64,000 nucleotides of DNA from Clostridia bacterium (lineage in GTDB: Bacteria > Bacillota > Clostridia > Christensenellales > Borkfalkiaceae), in the NCBI GenBank assembly GCA_900764105.1, contig CAAFMS010000013.1:86079-150078 (forward strand), in the 5' to 3' direction. Below the pieces are notes generated by a model. It was not told the DNA's origin and searched no databases. It was given only the letters and a program-made list of their open reading frames with translations. The position numbers were made by a program, and so were the translations under genes. Each line of letters starts with the position of its first letter. Position 1 is the first letter of the stretch. This document shows, piece by piece, positions 40,710 to 48,721 of this stretch.

Positions 40710-41360
40710 GTGGAAAGTAAACGACATCAAAAATTATATGAGCATTATAAAACTGTTTTCGGCGAAGAACCGATTTTTAGTTTGAAACTGAAAAAGAACG
40801 TTTTGCCGACGGATATGAAGCCGATTACGACGCTTGTTTTCAAACCGACGGACGAAATGCCGTTTTGGAAACTGTGTACAATCGGCGCAAGCGATTATCT
40901 GATGCCCGAGCGTGAAATTGGCTGGAGAAGGAAGGCGAATCGCCGCAACGAGTATATGATGCTTATTTCGCCCGACGTCGATATTCGTAATCCTTCGGAC
41001 GACGAAGACGCGCCGACGGACTGGCTATCGTTAAACTCGCTTCTTTGGGCAACTGCGGAATATGCGTTCAACGAAAAAGATAACATAACCGTTTCGGACA
41101 CGCTCGATATGGGAATCGACGGGAAATACTGCGGCGCGGTGCTGTTGTTGCCCGAAATATTCAAAACGCCGAAAATCGTAAAATGCTATGTTTCCGAGCA
41201 TAAATACATCAGTATATTTCAGGTAATGCCGATAACGAGAGAGTTGCTTACAAAGAAACTCAGGAAGAAAGCCAACGGCATTTATTGGCTTATGGAGCAG
41301 TTTTACACGCACGATGACGATTACAAACTTATATCGTCCAAACCGTTTGCAACGTTGTAA
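40710..41360 (+). CDS. SUFU (suppressor of fused)-domain protein, probable immunity-type protein
   Basis: The 216-residue product matches the bacterial SUFU family: ITTLVFKPTDEMPFWKLCTI, GASDYLMPE, RRNEYMMLISPDVD, WLSLNSLLWATAEYAF and GAVLLLPEIF. In bacteria this domain is common as an immunity protein of polymorphic toxin systems. The frame is open from a TTG at 40608, but a strong promoter lies within that extension, so the in-frame GTG at 40710 is preferred; its ribosome site is weak, which leaves the start uncertain. It is the first gene of the island between the direct repeats; no matching toxin is visible. Confidence 0.72.
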   Translation: MESKRHQKLYEHYKTVFGEEPIFSLKLKKNVLPTDMKPITTLVFKPTDEMPFWKLCTIGASDYLMPEREIGWRRKANRRNEYMMLISPDVDIRNPSDDEDAPTDWLSLNSLLWATAEYAFNEKDNITVSDTLDMGIDGKYCGAVLLLPEIFKTPKIVKCYVSEHKYISIFQVMPITRELLTKKLRKKANGIYWLMEQFYTHDDDYKLISSKPFATL

Positions 41361-41376
41361 TAATGGGAGATGTAAA

Positions 41377-42927
41377 ATGAGGTTTAACTTGTTAAAGCGA
41401 GAAACAGAGCATATAGGAAAAATTACTACTACAAAGAAACGTGTTGTAGTAATATCGTTAGTTGTTGTTTTGCTTATTCTGTCTGCTACAATGTTAGCTT
41501 GTTGTACAAAAAAGCACTATGATCCCAAATATTTGACGGATAGTTGCGAATTGAAGGTTAAAGACTTAAACACTTCAAATGAATTTGATTTTGATAAAGT
41601 ATATAGTAAAGAGAGCGTTGAAATTTATCTTGGTTCAGACATTAAAGACGATAAAACAATAGACTTTTTAATAGAAAACTCGATTGGCGCATATTCTTTG
41701 ATAAAAAGTAACACCTTGCTAAAAACAGATTTTACCGTTATAATAAGCGATAATTTTGTTTCTAATTGTTGGACTAATGAAACGTTAGGCTTGTGCATTT
41801 CATTACCGTCAAAAACATCTTATGAAGAAATTGTAAGTTGGTTTTTATATTCGCAAAATATAGAAAGCGATTTACCGTTTGGTGTTTATGCGGGTATTTC
41901 CGCATTGCTGACAAATTCGCCTCTTTGCGAAAAATTTCCTTTATCCGTTATCAATAAAAACTCTATATACTCCGACTTACAATTTCCGTTGTATGAAATC
42001 GACAATCTTGCAGATGACGAACGAAAAATCGCATTCAGTTTTGCTAAACGCCTTATAGAAGATTTGTTATCCGATAATAAAACGTATATCGACATTCTTT
42101 CTATGAGTAAAGACGATTTGAGTTCATTTTTATCTGAGAAATACGGCGTCTGTTTACCCGAATATTCGTTTGAGCCATATTCAAAAGAATACGAATATAA
42201 AGTTAAACAAGGCTGTTTCACCTATTATATCAACAGAGAATATAACGATATAATATTGCCTGCCGATGTTTTTTCTACAAAATACAGTGTTTTAACCGAT
42301 TGGTTAAAAGATAATGCTAAAACTACAAAAGAAAGCGACGAAGTGTTCAACATAAGCAATATGTATGACATAAATGTGTATTTGGATGATGGTTTGAATT
42401 CTACAGGTATTACAGGTTATGCGTATAGTGATTACATCAATATGTATTCTGTCGGTTCTTTTTCGCACGAATATATTCATCACATATTATTTTATCTTGG
42501 GACAAGCGGTTATGCGCGTGAAGTGATACCCGAAATGCACGCAAGCACATCAAAGTATGCTATGGCAATGTGGTATTATCTGTTTACGGGGCAAGCAAAG
42601 AATTTTCCTTATAACAAAGAAGTAAAAGAAAAAGAAACATATTTGCAAACTTTGACATTGTATAAAAAATACAAAGTCAAAACACCGACGGTTGATGATT
42701 TTGATTTTTGGTTATTTGCCGATTGTTTTTCGGCAATTTATACCGAAAAAGGAACGACTTTTATACACCGTGTGCAAACTGATAGTTTGGCATATTATAT
42801 CGCAAGAGTTTATGGCACTAATTATGTTTGGCAGATCAATATGAATACTCAAATTGTAATAGAGGGTAAACCGTATTTAGATGTTGTCGATGAGTGGTAT
42901 AATTACATAAAATCGCTAAATCATTAA
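41377..42927 (+). CDS. Lipoprotein or membrane-anchored protein with zincin-like HExxH motif
   Basis: The 516-residue product starts at the ATG at 41377 behind GGGAGATG. A hydrophobic signal (VVVISLVVVLLILSATMLAC) ends in LACC, a possible lipobox. The motif SFSHEYIHHILFYLG (around residue 367) has the HExxH zinc site, and REVIPEMHAS about 20 residues later offers a Glu as third ligand, so an extracellular gluzincin-type protease is plausible. The family is not recognised. Base composition is clearly more A/T-rich than the neighbours, with many AAA, TTT and AAT codons, a sign of recent acquisition. It begins 16 bp after the SUFU gene. Confidence 0.65.
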   Translation: MRFNLLKRETEHIGKITTTKKRVVVISLVVVLLILSATMLACCTKKHYDPKYLTDSCELKVKDLNTSNEFDFDKVYSKESVEIYLGSDIKDDKTIDFLIENSIGAYSLIKSNTLLKTDFTVIISDNFVSNCWTNETLGLCISLPSKTSYEEIVSWFLYSQNIESDLPFGVYAGISALLTNSPLCEKFPLSVINKNSIYSDLQFPLYEIDNLADDERKIAFSFAKRLIEDLLSDNKTYIDILSMSKDDLSSFLSEKYGVCLPEYSFEPYSKEYEYKVKQGCFTYYINREYNDIILPADVFSTKYSVLTDWLKDNAKTTKESDEVFNISNMYDINVYLDDGLNSTGITGYAYSDYINMYSVGSFSHEYIHHILFYLGTSGYAREVIPEMHASTSKYAMAMWYYLFTGQAKNFPYNKEVKEKETYLQTLTLYKKYKVKTPTVDDFDFWLFADCFSAIYTEKGTTFIHRVQTDSLAYYIARVYGTNYVWQINMNTQIVIEGKPYLDVVDEWYNYIKSLNH

Positions 42928-42947
42928 CTGATCAGTAAAAAGATAAT

Positions 42948-44531
42948 ATGAACACTATAAACGATAAAATAAAAAAATACGAGAGTCTCGCCGTAAAAAA
43001 GCCGAAGTACTACGTTTCTATCGGCGATTTATATTCCGATGACGGCGATTTCAAAACCGCAACGATTTACTATCAAAAAGCCGTCGACAACGGCGTTTTG
43101 GCATATACTGTTCTTGGCGACACTTGGGGCTACCGCTCTCAATACAAAAAAGCGTTCGACGCTTATACGGAGGGCGCAAACAAAGGCGAAGCGGAGTGTT
43201 TTGCCCGTCTCGGATTTTGCTATGAAACCGGTTATGTAAAAATCGATATTCAAAAAGCAATCGAGTGTTACACCAAAGCCTCCGATTTGGGTGTGGCGGC
43301 AGCGGCAAGATCTCTCGGCGATTTGTATTATTTCAATACGCCGATTGAAGATTCCGAGATCGAAAACGTCAAAAACGCGCTGAAATACTACGAGCGTGCT
43401 TTTTATCTCGGCGACGTTCAAATCGCAAAAAAGATAGGCTTTATCTACTTAAACAATGAAGAGCTGAAAGACGTTCCCAAAGCCATAGAGTGGTACGAAA
43501 AAGGATTGAGCCTCGGCGAATACTCGCTTAATTTCGATTTGGCTTACGTCTATCTCAATGACAGGTTTGTTCCGCACGACTACAAAAAAGGTTTGAAATA
43601 TCTTTTGGACGGCGTTCACCACAACGATCCCGAAAGCCTTTATATGTACGCAAGAGTTCGCGAAACGGGTATGTATAAGGTAGAACCCGACAAAAAGGCA
43701 TATATTTATTATCTTAAAAAAGCGGCGGCACTCGGACAAGACGATGCTCTTCTCGATTTAGGATATTATTATTACAATAAAGGCAAATTCGACGACGCGC
43801 TCGATTGTTTCGCGCAGTGTGAGTTGGAGGTTGTCGGCGTTTATTGGGCGATTGCAACGATTTGCGAAGAGCAAAAGAAAGATTATAAAAACGCTTTACG
43901 ATACTATCAGGCGGCTATGGAAATGGATTTTCCGGACGCAATCGAAAGAATGGCAGAAGCGTATCTCGGCGACGAACTCGGACTTGAAAAGGACGAGAAA
44001 ACCGCCCTTAAACTTTTCAAACGAGCCGCAAAACTCGGAAATGCAGCCGCGCAATATAATCTCGGTATGGCGTATGCTTGCGGGTATTACGGTGTGACAC
44101 CCGATAAAGATAAGGCACTTCATTGGCTGAAACAGAGCGTTAAAGGCGAAAATCCGTCGGCGTGCCTGCAAGTGGGACTTTATTACTACTACACCGTCAA
44201 AACCGAAGCGGCTTATAAAAAAGCCTTTGAGTTATTTACCGACGCATACAATTTCGGCGAAAGCGAAGCGATTATCAATATCGGACTTTGCTATCTTCAA
44301 GGCAACGGCGTAAAAGAGGATAAAAAAGAAGCGGTCAAGTGCTTTAAGACTGCTGCCGAAAAGTGCAATTCGGGCGTTGCGTATCACAATCTCGGAATCT
44401 GTTACGAAAACGGTTTTGGCGTGCGAAAAGATTACAAGAAAGCAATCGAAATGTATGGCAAGGCGGTAGAGAACGGCGAAAAAGCAGGTCTTGAAGCAAT
44501 TAAAAACATTTATTTGAAGATGGGTAAATAA
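42948..44531 (+). CDS. Sel1-like repeat (TPR-type) protein
   Basis: The 527-residue product consists of about 14 helical repeats of the Sel1 type, such as ECFARLGFCYETGYVKIDIQ, AQYNLGMAYACGYYGVTPDK and AYHNLGICYENGFGVRKDYK, with the A-x-x-x-L-G-x-x-Y core. There is no signal peptide or enzymatic domain. Such solenoids are protein-interaction scaffolds. Its composition is closer to the chromosome than that of the preceding gene. Third gene of the island; Sel1 proteins often accompany toxin or effector genes in bacterial islands, but the role here is not shown. Confidence 0.82.
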   Translation: MNTINDKIKKYESLAVKKPKYYVSIGDLYSDDGDFKTATIYYQKAVDNGVLAYTVLGDTWGYRSQYKKAFDAYTEGANKGEAECFARLGFCYETGYVKIDIQKAIECYTKASDLGVAAAARSLGDLYYFNTPIEDSEIENVKNALKYYERAFYLGDVQIAKKIGFIYLNNEELKDVPKAIEWYEKGLSLGEYSLNFDLAYVYLNDRFVPHDYKKGLKYLLDGVHHNDPESLYMYARVRETGMYKVEPDKKAYIYYLKKAAALGQDDALLDLGYYYYNKGKFDDALDCFAQCELEVVGVYWAIATICEEQKKDYKNALRYYQAAMEMDFPDAIERMAEAYLGDELGLEKDEKTALKLFKRAAKLGNAAAQYNLGMAYACGYYGVTPDKDKALHWLKQSVKGENPSACLQVGLYYYYTVKTEAAYKKAFELFTDAYNFGESEAIINIGLCYLQGNGVKEDKKEAVKCFKTAAEKCNSGVAYHNLGICYENGFGVRKDYKKAIEMYGKAVENGEKAGLEAIKNIYLKMGK

Positions 44532-44608
44532 AAGTTCAATACCATTAATAAGTATTTCGAGTACGGAATGCCGGTAAAAACGGCAATTTACCCCTGTTTT
44601 GCATAGAA

Positions 44609-44655
44609 AAAGACACGCGCGTCGGAGTTTTATACGCTCCTTTTGCGTGTGTCTT
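44609..44655. terminator. Hairpin next to a tRNA-Arg 3'-end fragment
   Basis: AAGACACGC and GCGTGTGTCTT form a stem with further pairing inside (CGGAG...CTCC). It lies just beyond the 20-base fragment of tRNA-Arg at 44658-44677, in the place a terminator would have if that fragment were once a tRNA gene on the minus strand. Confidence 0.5.
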
Positions 44656-44657
44656 GA

Positions 44658-44677
44658 TGGTGTACCCGACAGGATTC
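44658..44677 (-). repeat. 20-base exact copy of the tRNA-Arg 3' end (possible att remnant)
   Basis: TGGTGTACCCGACAGGATTC is identical to the 3' end of the intact tRNA-Arg gene (44908-44927, CCA through part of the T arm) and is 250 bp away in the same orientation. Duplicated tRNA 3' ends are the usual mark of site-specific integration. Confidence 0.65.
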
Positions 44678-44714
44678 CTCCGCTCACAAAGCGTTAAAAG
44701 TTGTTGCAAGGAAA

Positions 44715-44907
44715 TAAAAACTCAAACAAGCCGCCACGCCGTTCGCTATCTCGCGACTGGGTTGCAAACAACCGTTTCATCGGTTGTTTGGTCGGCTCAT
44801 TGTCCTAAAAAAATTTTTTATGAGCCGATTGCCAACCCGTTCGAATCCTGCAATTAAACTGTATAACCGCAAGAAGGTCGCAAGCCGTTCGGCTTGCGAC
44901 CTTCTTG
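44715..44907. repeat. Direct repeat copy B (about 190 bp) abutting tRNA-Arg
   Basis: Near-identical to 40351-40545. Its last hairpin (44868-44907) ends at the CCA of tRNA-Arg and would serve as the terminator of that gene. Substitutions between the copies preserve the three stems or fall in loops (for example GTTG versus GTTC in the last loop). Confidence 0.8.
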
Positions 44908-44984
44908 TGGTGTACCCGACAGGATTCGAACCTGCAACCGTCAGAATCGGAATCTGAAACTCTATCCAGTTGCGCTACGGGTAC
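44908..44984 (-). tRNA. tRNA-Arg (anticodon CCG)
   Basis: The 77-base minus-strand gene begins GTACCCG and ends CGGGTACACCA, with the CCA encoded. The anticodon arm is TCAGA-TTCCGAT-TCTGA, giving CCG (reads CGG). The T arm is GCAGG-TTCGAAT-CCTGT, with one weak closing pair. A promoter lies upstream and a hairpin directly downstream. Confidence 0.95.
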
Positions 44985-45020
44985 GTTTGTTTTTTTCGGT
45001 CTTTTCGCCCGAACAGTAAA

Positions 45021-45049
45021 ATTATATATTTTTTTGCGAATTTTTGCAA
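45021..45049 (-). promoter_or_regulatory. Promoter of tRNA-Arg
   Basis: On the minus strand TTGCAA (45049-45044), 17 bases, TATAAT (45026-45021), about 37 bases before the mature 5' end of the tRNA. Confidence 0.65.
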
Positions 45050-45076
45050 CCGTATCAGCCCCTCTTTTAAAATTAT

Positions 45077-45105
45077 TTGACTTTATTTACCCTTTATATT
45101 ACAAT
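45077..45105 (+). promoter_or_regulatory. Promoter of mnmA
   Basis: TTGACT (45077-45082), 17 bases, TACAAT (45100-45105), followed by GGGAGG before the ATG at 45138. Confidence 0.6.
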
Positions 45106-45137
45106 GTACGCGTAATTTTCGGTGTCGGGAGGCGCGT

Positions 45138-46217
45138 ATGAGTAAAAAAACGGTCGTTGTCGGTATGAGCGGGGGCGTGGATAGTTCGGTCGCCGCCCTT
45201 CTTTTGAAACAACAGGGCTATAACGTGGTCGGTCTGTTTATGAAAAACTGGGAAGAGGACGATAAGGACGGCTGCTGTACCGCCGAGGACGATTACGCCG
45301 ACGTGAGAAGAGTGGCGGGAAAACTCGATATTCCGTACTACGGCGTGAATTTCGCCAAAGAGTATATGGACAGGGTGTTTTCCTATTTTCTCGAAGAGTA
45401 TAAACGCGGAAGAACGCCTAACCCCGACGTGCTTTGCAATCGTGAAATAAAATTCGGTCCGTTCAAAAAATATGCCAAGGAACTCGGCGCAGACTATATA
45501 GCGACGGGGCATTACTGCGGTATTTCGCACGAAAACGGCGTTCATTATCTGCTTAAAGCCAAGGATCAAAACAAGGATCAGACTTATTTTTTAAATCAAC
45601 TTTCGCAGGAGCAGTTGGACGGCGTTTTGTTTCCGCTTGCCGATATTCCGAAGCCCGAAGTGAGAAAAATCGCCGAAGAATACGACCTCGCGACCGCCGA
45701 GAAAAAGGACAGTACGGGCATTTGTTTTATCGGCGAACGCAATTTCAGAAAATTTCTGATGAATTACATTCCCGCAAAAGAAGGCGATATTAAAACTTAC
45801 GACGGCAGGACGCTCGGCAGGCATTTAGGTCTTATGTATTATACTATAGGTCAGAGGCGCGGACTCGATATAGGCGGTCAGGCGGGCGACGCGGGGAGAT
45901 GGTTCGTCGTAGAGAAAGACCTTAAAAACAACATTCTTTACGTTGCTCACGGCGCGGAGGACAGGCTTTATTCCAAAGGATTGTATTTAAACTCCTGCAA
46001 CTGGATACCTTGTCCGCCCGAGAAAAAGACCTTTCATTGTACCGCGAAATTTCGCTATCGTCAGGAAGAACAAGGCGTTACCGTCCGCATAGAGGATAGC
46101 AGAATTTACGTTGACTTTGACGAAAAACAGAGGGCGATAACCGAAGGTCAGTTCTGCGTATTTTACGACGGGAATAAATGTCTGGGCGGCGGAATAATCG
46201 AAAAAGCGATATTTTAA
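45138..46217 (+). CDS. mnmA: tRNA-specific 2-thiouridylase
   Basis: Thiolates U34 of tRNAs for Lys, Glu and Gln using ATP and sulfur from a cysteine desulfurase relay. The 359-residue product has the PP-loop GMSGGVDSSVAALLL, the first catalytic Cys in PNPDVLCNREIKF and the second in DSTGICFIGERNF, plus YTIGQRRGLDIGG. It has its own promoter and a GGGAGG ribosome site. mnmG, which adds another modification to the same base, is in the dnaA operon of this window. Confidence 0.96.
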   Translation: MSKKTVVVGMSGGVDSSVAALLLKQQGYNVVGLFMKNWEEDDKDGCCTAEDDYADVRRVAGKLDIPYYGVNFAKEYMDRVFSYFLEEYKRGRTPNPDVLCNREIKFGPFKKYAKELGADYIATGHYCGISHENGVHYLLKAKDQNKDQTYFLNQLSQEQLDGVLFPLADIPKPEVRKIAEEYDLATAEKKDSTGICFIGERNFRKFLMNYIPAKEGDIKTYDGRTLGRHLGLMYYTIGQRRGLDIGGQAGDAGRWFVVEKDLKNNILYVAHGAEDRLYSKGLYLNSCNWIPCPPEKKTFHCTAKFRYRQEEQGVTVRIEDSRIYVDFDEKQRAITEGQFCVFYDGNKCLGGGIIEKAIF

Positions 46218-46603
46218 TTGTTGATTATTACACGTATATTTGCGGTTTAATCGACTTATAGGCGGTCATTTCTTTGAAAAACCTGCCGTAAGGCAAGTAT
46301 AACTGCAATAGCAATATCGCTTTGCGGAGCAAAATCTTATCTTACCGCAAGGGAATATAACTCTCGTTTTTCGGGACGTCGAGGCGCCGTCCCCTACGGC
46401 ATGAAAAAAACTTGCCGCAAGGCAAATATAACCGCAATAGCAATATCACTTCGCAACGCAAAATACAACCGTCCTGCTTCCTCCTTCGGGGGAAGCGAGA
46501 CGGTACGAATTATAAGTTCTCCTGAATGACAAAGCGTTTCTTTCTCTTTGCGATTTTTCCTCCGCTTCAACGGGGAAATCTACCGTGGGATGGAAACGAT
46601 TTT
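46218..46603. repeat. Gap filled with dispersed short palindromes
   Basis: This 386-bp gap holds hairpins such as TTGCCGCAAGGCAA, a reversed GGGACG...CGTCCC core (46374-46402), and a MITE-family fragment CTGCTTCCTCCTTCGGGGGA (46474-46497), followed by a segment shared with about 25390 (TTTCCTCCGCTTCAACGGGG). No gene is seen. Confidence 0.6.
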
Positions 46604-46861
46604 TCACTTCTTTGCCGAATCGTCGTTCTTGCCGTTTTTCAAAGCCTGCGACTTCAACGCCTCGTGTCGTTTTATAAACGCTTGCATTTTCGCGTTCATC
46701 ATATATTGCGGTTGCGCGCCGAAATCGGGGTTTTTCAGATTGTACCCGTCGCTTTTTTGCTCGGCTTTCTTCTCTTCCTGCGGCGAGGTCGAAAACGTTT
46801 TTCCGCTTGAATTATTTGCCGCGAATTTATCTATAAGATCGAATAAACCTATTTTTTCCAT
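46604..46861 (-). CDS. Small hypothetical protein (85 residues)
   Basis: The ATG at 46861 has GGAGAAAGAAA upstream, a good ribosome site. The product is polar, with a hydrophobic start (MEKIGLFDLIDKFAAN), a disordered middle and a basic helix (NAKMQAFIKRHEALKSQALK). It has no signal peptide or recognised domain. It is divergent from the propeller lipoprotein gene. Confidence 0.6.
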   Translation of the reverse strand: MEKIGLFDLIDKFAANNSSGKTFSTSPQEEKKAEQKSDGYNLKNPDFGAQPQYMMNAKMQAFIKRHEALKSQALKNGKNDDSAKK

Positions 46862-47050
46862 TTTCTTTCTCCAAATTTTTTAATTTTCCCTTGAAAAAGG
46901 TCGGATAAATAATTGATTATTTAATAAAAATAGTATATAATTGAAAAGAGTATAGCGACTATTCTGTATATATGATATGTCGCAGAAAACAAAGGTATGC
47001 TTTCGAAAGAACTTGTTTTTTCCGAACGGCAGCCTGCAAGGAGTTTTTAT

Positions 47051-48574
47051 ATGGGCAAAAAGATTGTTTGCTTGATAATCGCGTGCTTTACCGCGCTTAC
47101 TTTCGTTTCGTGCGGCGTCAAGACTATCGCGAAGGACAACGGAACCGACAATAAGGGCGGTTTCGTCGCAACCACAGATAATTACGTTTATTTTATCAAC
47201 GGCGTGGAAAGTTATTCCACCGCTTACAAAAACGGCAAAGTTACCAAGGGAGCGTTGATGAGAGTGGCGAAAGATAAATTCGCGACCGACGACGCGGAAT
47301 ATGAAACCGTAGTTTCCAAAATGCTCGTTTCCGACGATAAGAACGCAGGTTTCTATATCTACGGCGACAGCGTTTACTACGCGGTACCCTCTCTCGAAAA
47401 GGACAAAAAAGGTAACGCGAAGAGCGATCAACTCAATTTCTTCTCGACCAAACTCGACGCGTCGAAAACCTCGTCCAAAATAGCGAATAAGGATTTCGCT
47501 CACGGAGCGACTTTCAGATATATCCAAAGCGGCGAGAACGTTTACCTTGCGGTATATTCGACAAACCTTTACGTTTACGACGCTAAGACCTGCAAGCAGG
47601 TATTCACGACCGAAGATATGAAGGGCAGCGTTTCCGAGGCGGTATTCGACGAGGACAACGCTTCCGAGTATATATATTTCACGTTCAAGCCGGTAGCGGC
47701 TTCCAACCTCGACGAGTCGACGACGACCGAAGAGAATTATCAGGATGTTTACAGAGTAAAAGTTGGCGATAAAGAAGCGACGAAAGTGTTTGAAGGAGTA
47801 GGCAAGGCTGTCGCGGGCAGCGAACAAAGCCCCGACGAACTCATCGGACTTACGGCTGACCTTTTAAGACATAAGGACGGAAACCTTTATTTCTCGACGA
47901 CCACGCTCAATACCGTTATAGGCGGAGGAACGATTTATTATAGTCTTGCGGACAGCGCGGCTAAGGGCGGAGAAACGAAACTTCTCAACGCGAACCCGAA
48001 GACGACCGCCGCTTTCGCGGACACCGTTCTCTATCGTATGAGAGAAGGAAAGTTGTACACGTTGTACGTTGACAGCACGCTCGGTCTCGTTCAGTACGAT
48101 TACTCGAATGCGGGCGACACGAACTCTTCCGACTACGGCGTAAACGTTCTTTCCGACAATGAAAAATTAAAGAAGGCGACCCTTTCGTTCATATCGGGCG
48201 ATTATCTCTATTTCAAAGATTCGGACAACAACTTCTGCAGGACGAACCTTAAAAACATCGAGAACGGCGAAGAGACGGAGATTTTCAGAATCAACACCGT
48301 CGCTTTGAATAACGATTGGTACAAACCCGAAGTTATAACCGTCGGAGGTAAAGAGTATTTCGTTTGCGTTTACTCTTCGTCCGATTACGGATCGTATCTG
48401 TATTCGATAGATATAGCCGCAGTCGAAACCGCGTACAAGGCGGCTAAGACGGCAGGCGGCGACGATTTCAAGGACGCGGATTTCTATTCTTACGATTCCA
48501 AGAAAAAAGCGGACAAGGTAAAACTCGGAAAACTTCTCGGCGTAAAAGTCGTGGATAAGACTAAGAAAAAATAA
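47051..48574 (+). CDS. Propeller-like lipoprotein, unknown ligand
   Basis: The 507-residue product has a lipoprotein signal (KKIVCLIIACFTALTF) and lipobox FVSC. The mature part has repeated short strands of the type NYVYFINGVE, DSVYYAVPSL, NVYLAVYSTNLYVYD, GNLYFSTTTL, GKLYTLYVDS and DYLYFKDSDN, the pattern of a beta-propeller (DUF5050-like). It is likely an outer-face sensor or binding protein. The ATG at 47051 follows AAGGAG; a longer frame to 46997 has no such site. A weak hairpin (48576-48613) follows. Confidence 0.75.
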   Translation: MGKKIVCLIIACFTALTFVSCGVKTIAKDNGTDNKGGFVATTDNYVYFINGVESYSTAYKNGKVTKGALMRVAKDKFATDDAEYETVVSKMLVSDDKNAGFYIYGDSVYYAVPSLEKDKKGNAKSDQLNFFSTKLDASKTSSKIANKDFAHGATFRYIQSGENVYLAVYSTNLYVYDAKTCKQVFTTEDMKGSVSEAVFDEDNASEYIYFTFKPVAASNLDESTTTEENYQDVYRVKVGDKEATKVFEGVGKAVAGSEQSPDELIGLTADLLRHKDGNLYFSTTTLNTVIGGGTIYYSLADSAAKGGETKLLNANPKTTAAFADTVLYRMREGKLYTLYVDSTLGLVQYDYSNAGDTNSSDYGVNVLSDNEKLKKATLSFISGDYLYFKDSDNNFCRTNLKNIENGEETEIFRINTVALNNDWYKPEVITVGGKEYFVCVYSSSDYGSYLYSIDIAAVETAYKAAKTAGGDDFKDADFYSYDSKKKADKVKLGKLLGVKVVDKTKKK

Positions 48575-48575
48575 T

Positions 48576-48613
48576 AATTACGTCGGGGTTGTCAACGCGG
48601 CAACCCCGTAATT
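48576..48613 (+). terminator. Hairpin after the propeller lipoprotein gene
   Basis: CGGGGTTG / CAACCCCG extended by AATTAC / TAATT arms. No T-run follows, so it may only be a partial terminator before the ABC-F gene. Confidence 0.5.
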
Positions 48614-48721
48614 ATGTTCTTAACCAAGTCGGAAGAAGCCGACTTGAACGCCATTATAAAAACAATACTGCCAAAGCCCCACGGCAAAAAGGGGGAGCAA
48701 TAAAATCGACAGGAGAAACAA

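Noticed and set aside
44905..45141. Open frame starting MWCTRQDSNLQPS
   Set aside because: It is the reverse strand of tRNA-Arg read as protein, a well-known false call.
46880..47827. Minus-strand frame of 315 codons
   Set aside because: Antisense to the well-supported lipoprotein gene at 47051-48574, with no ribosome site.
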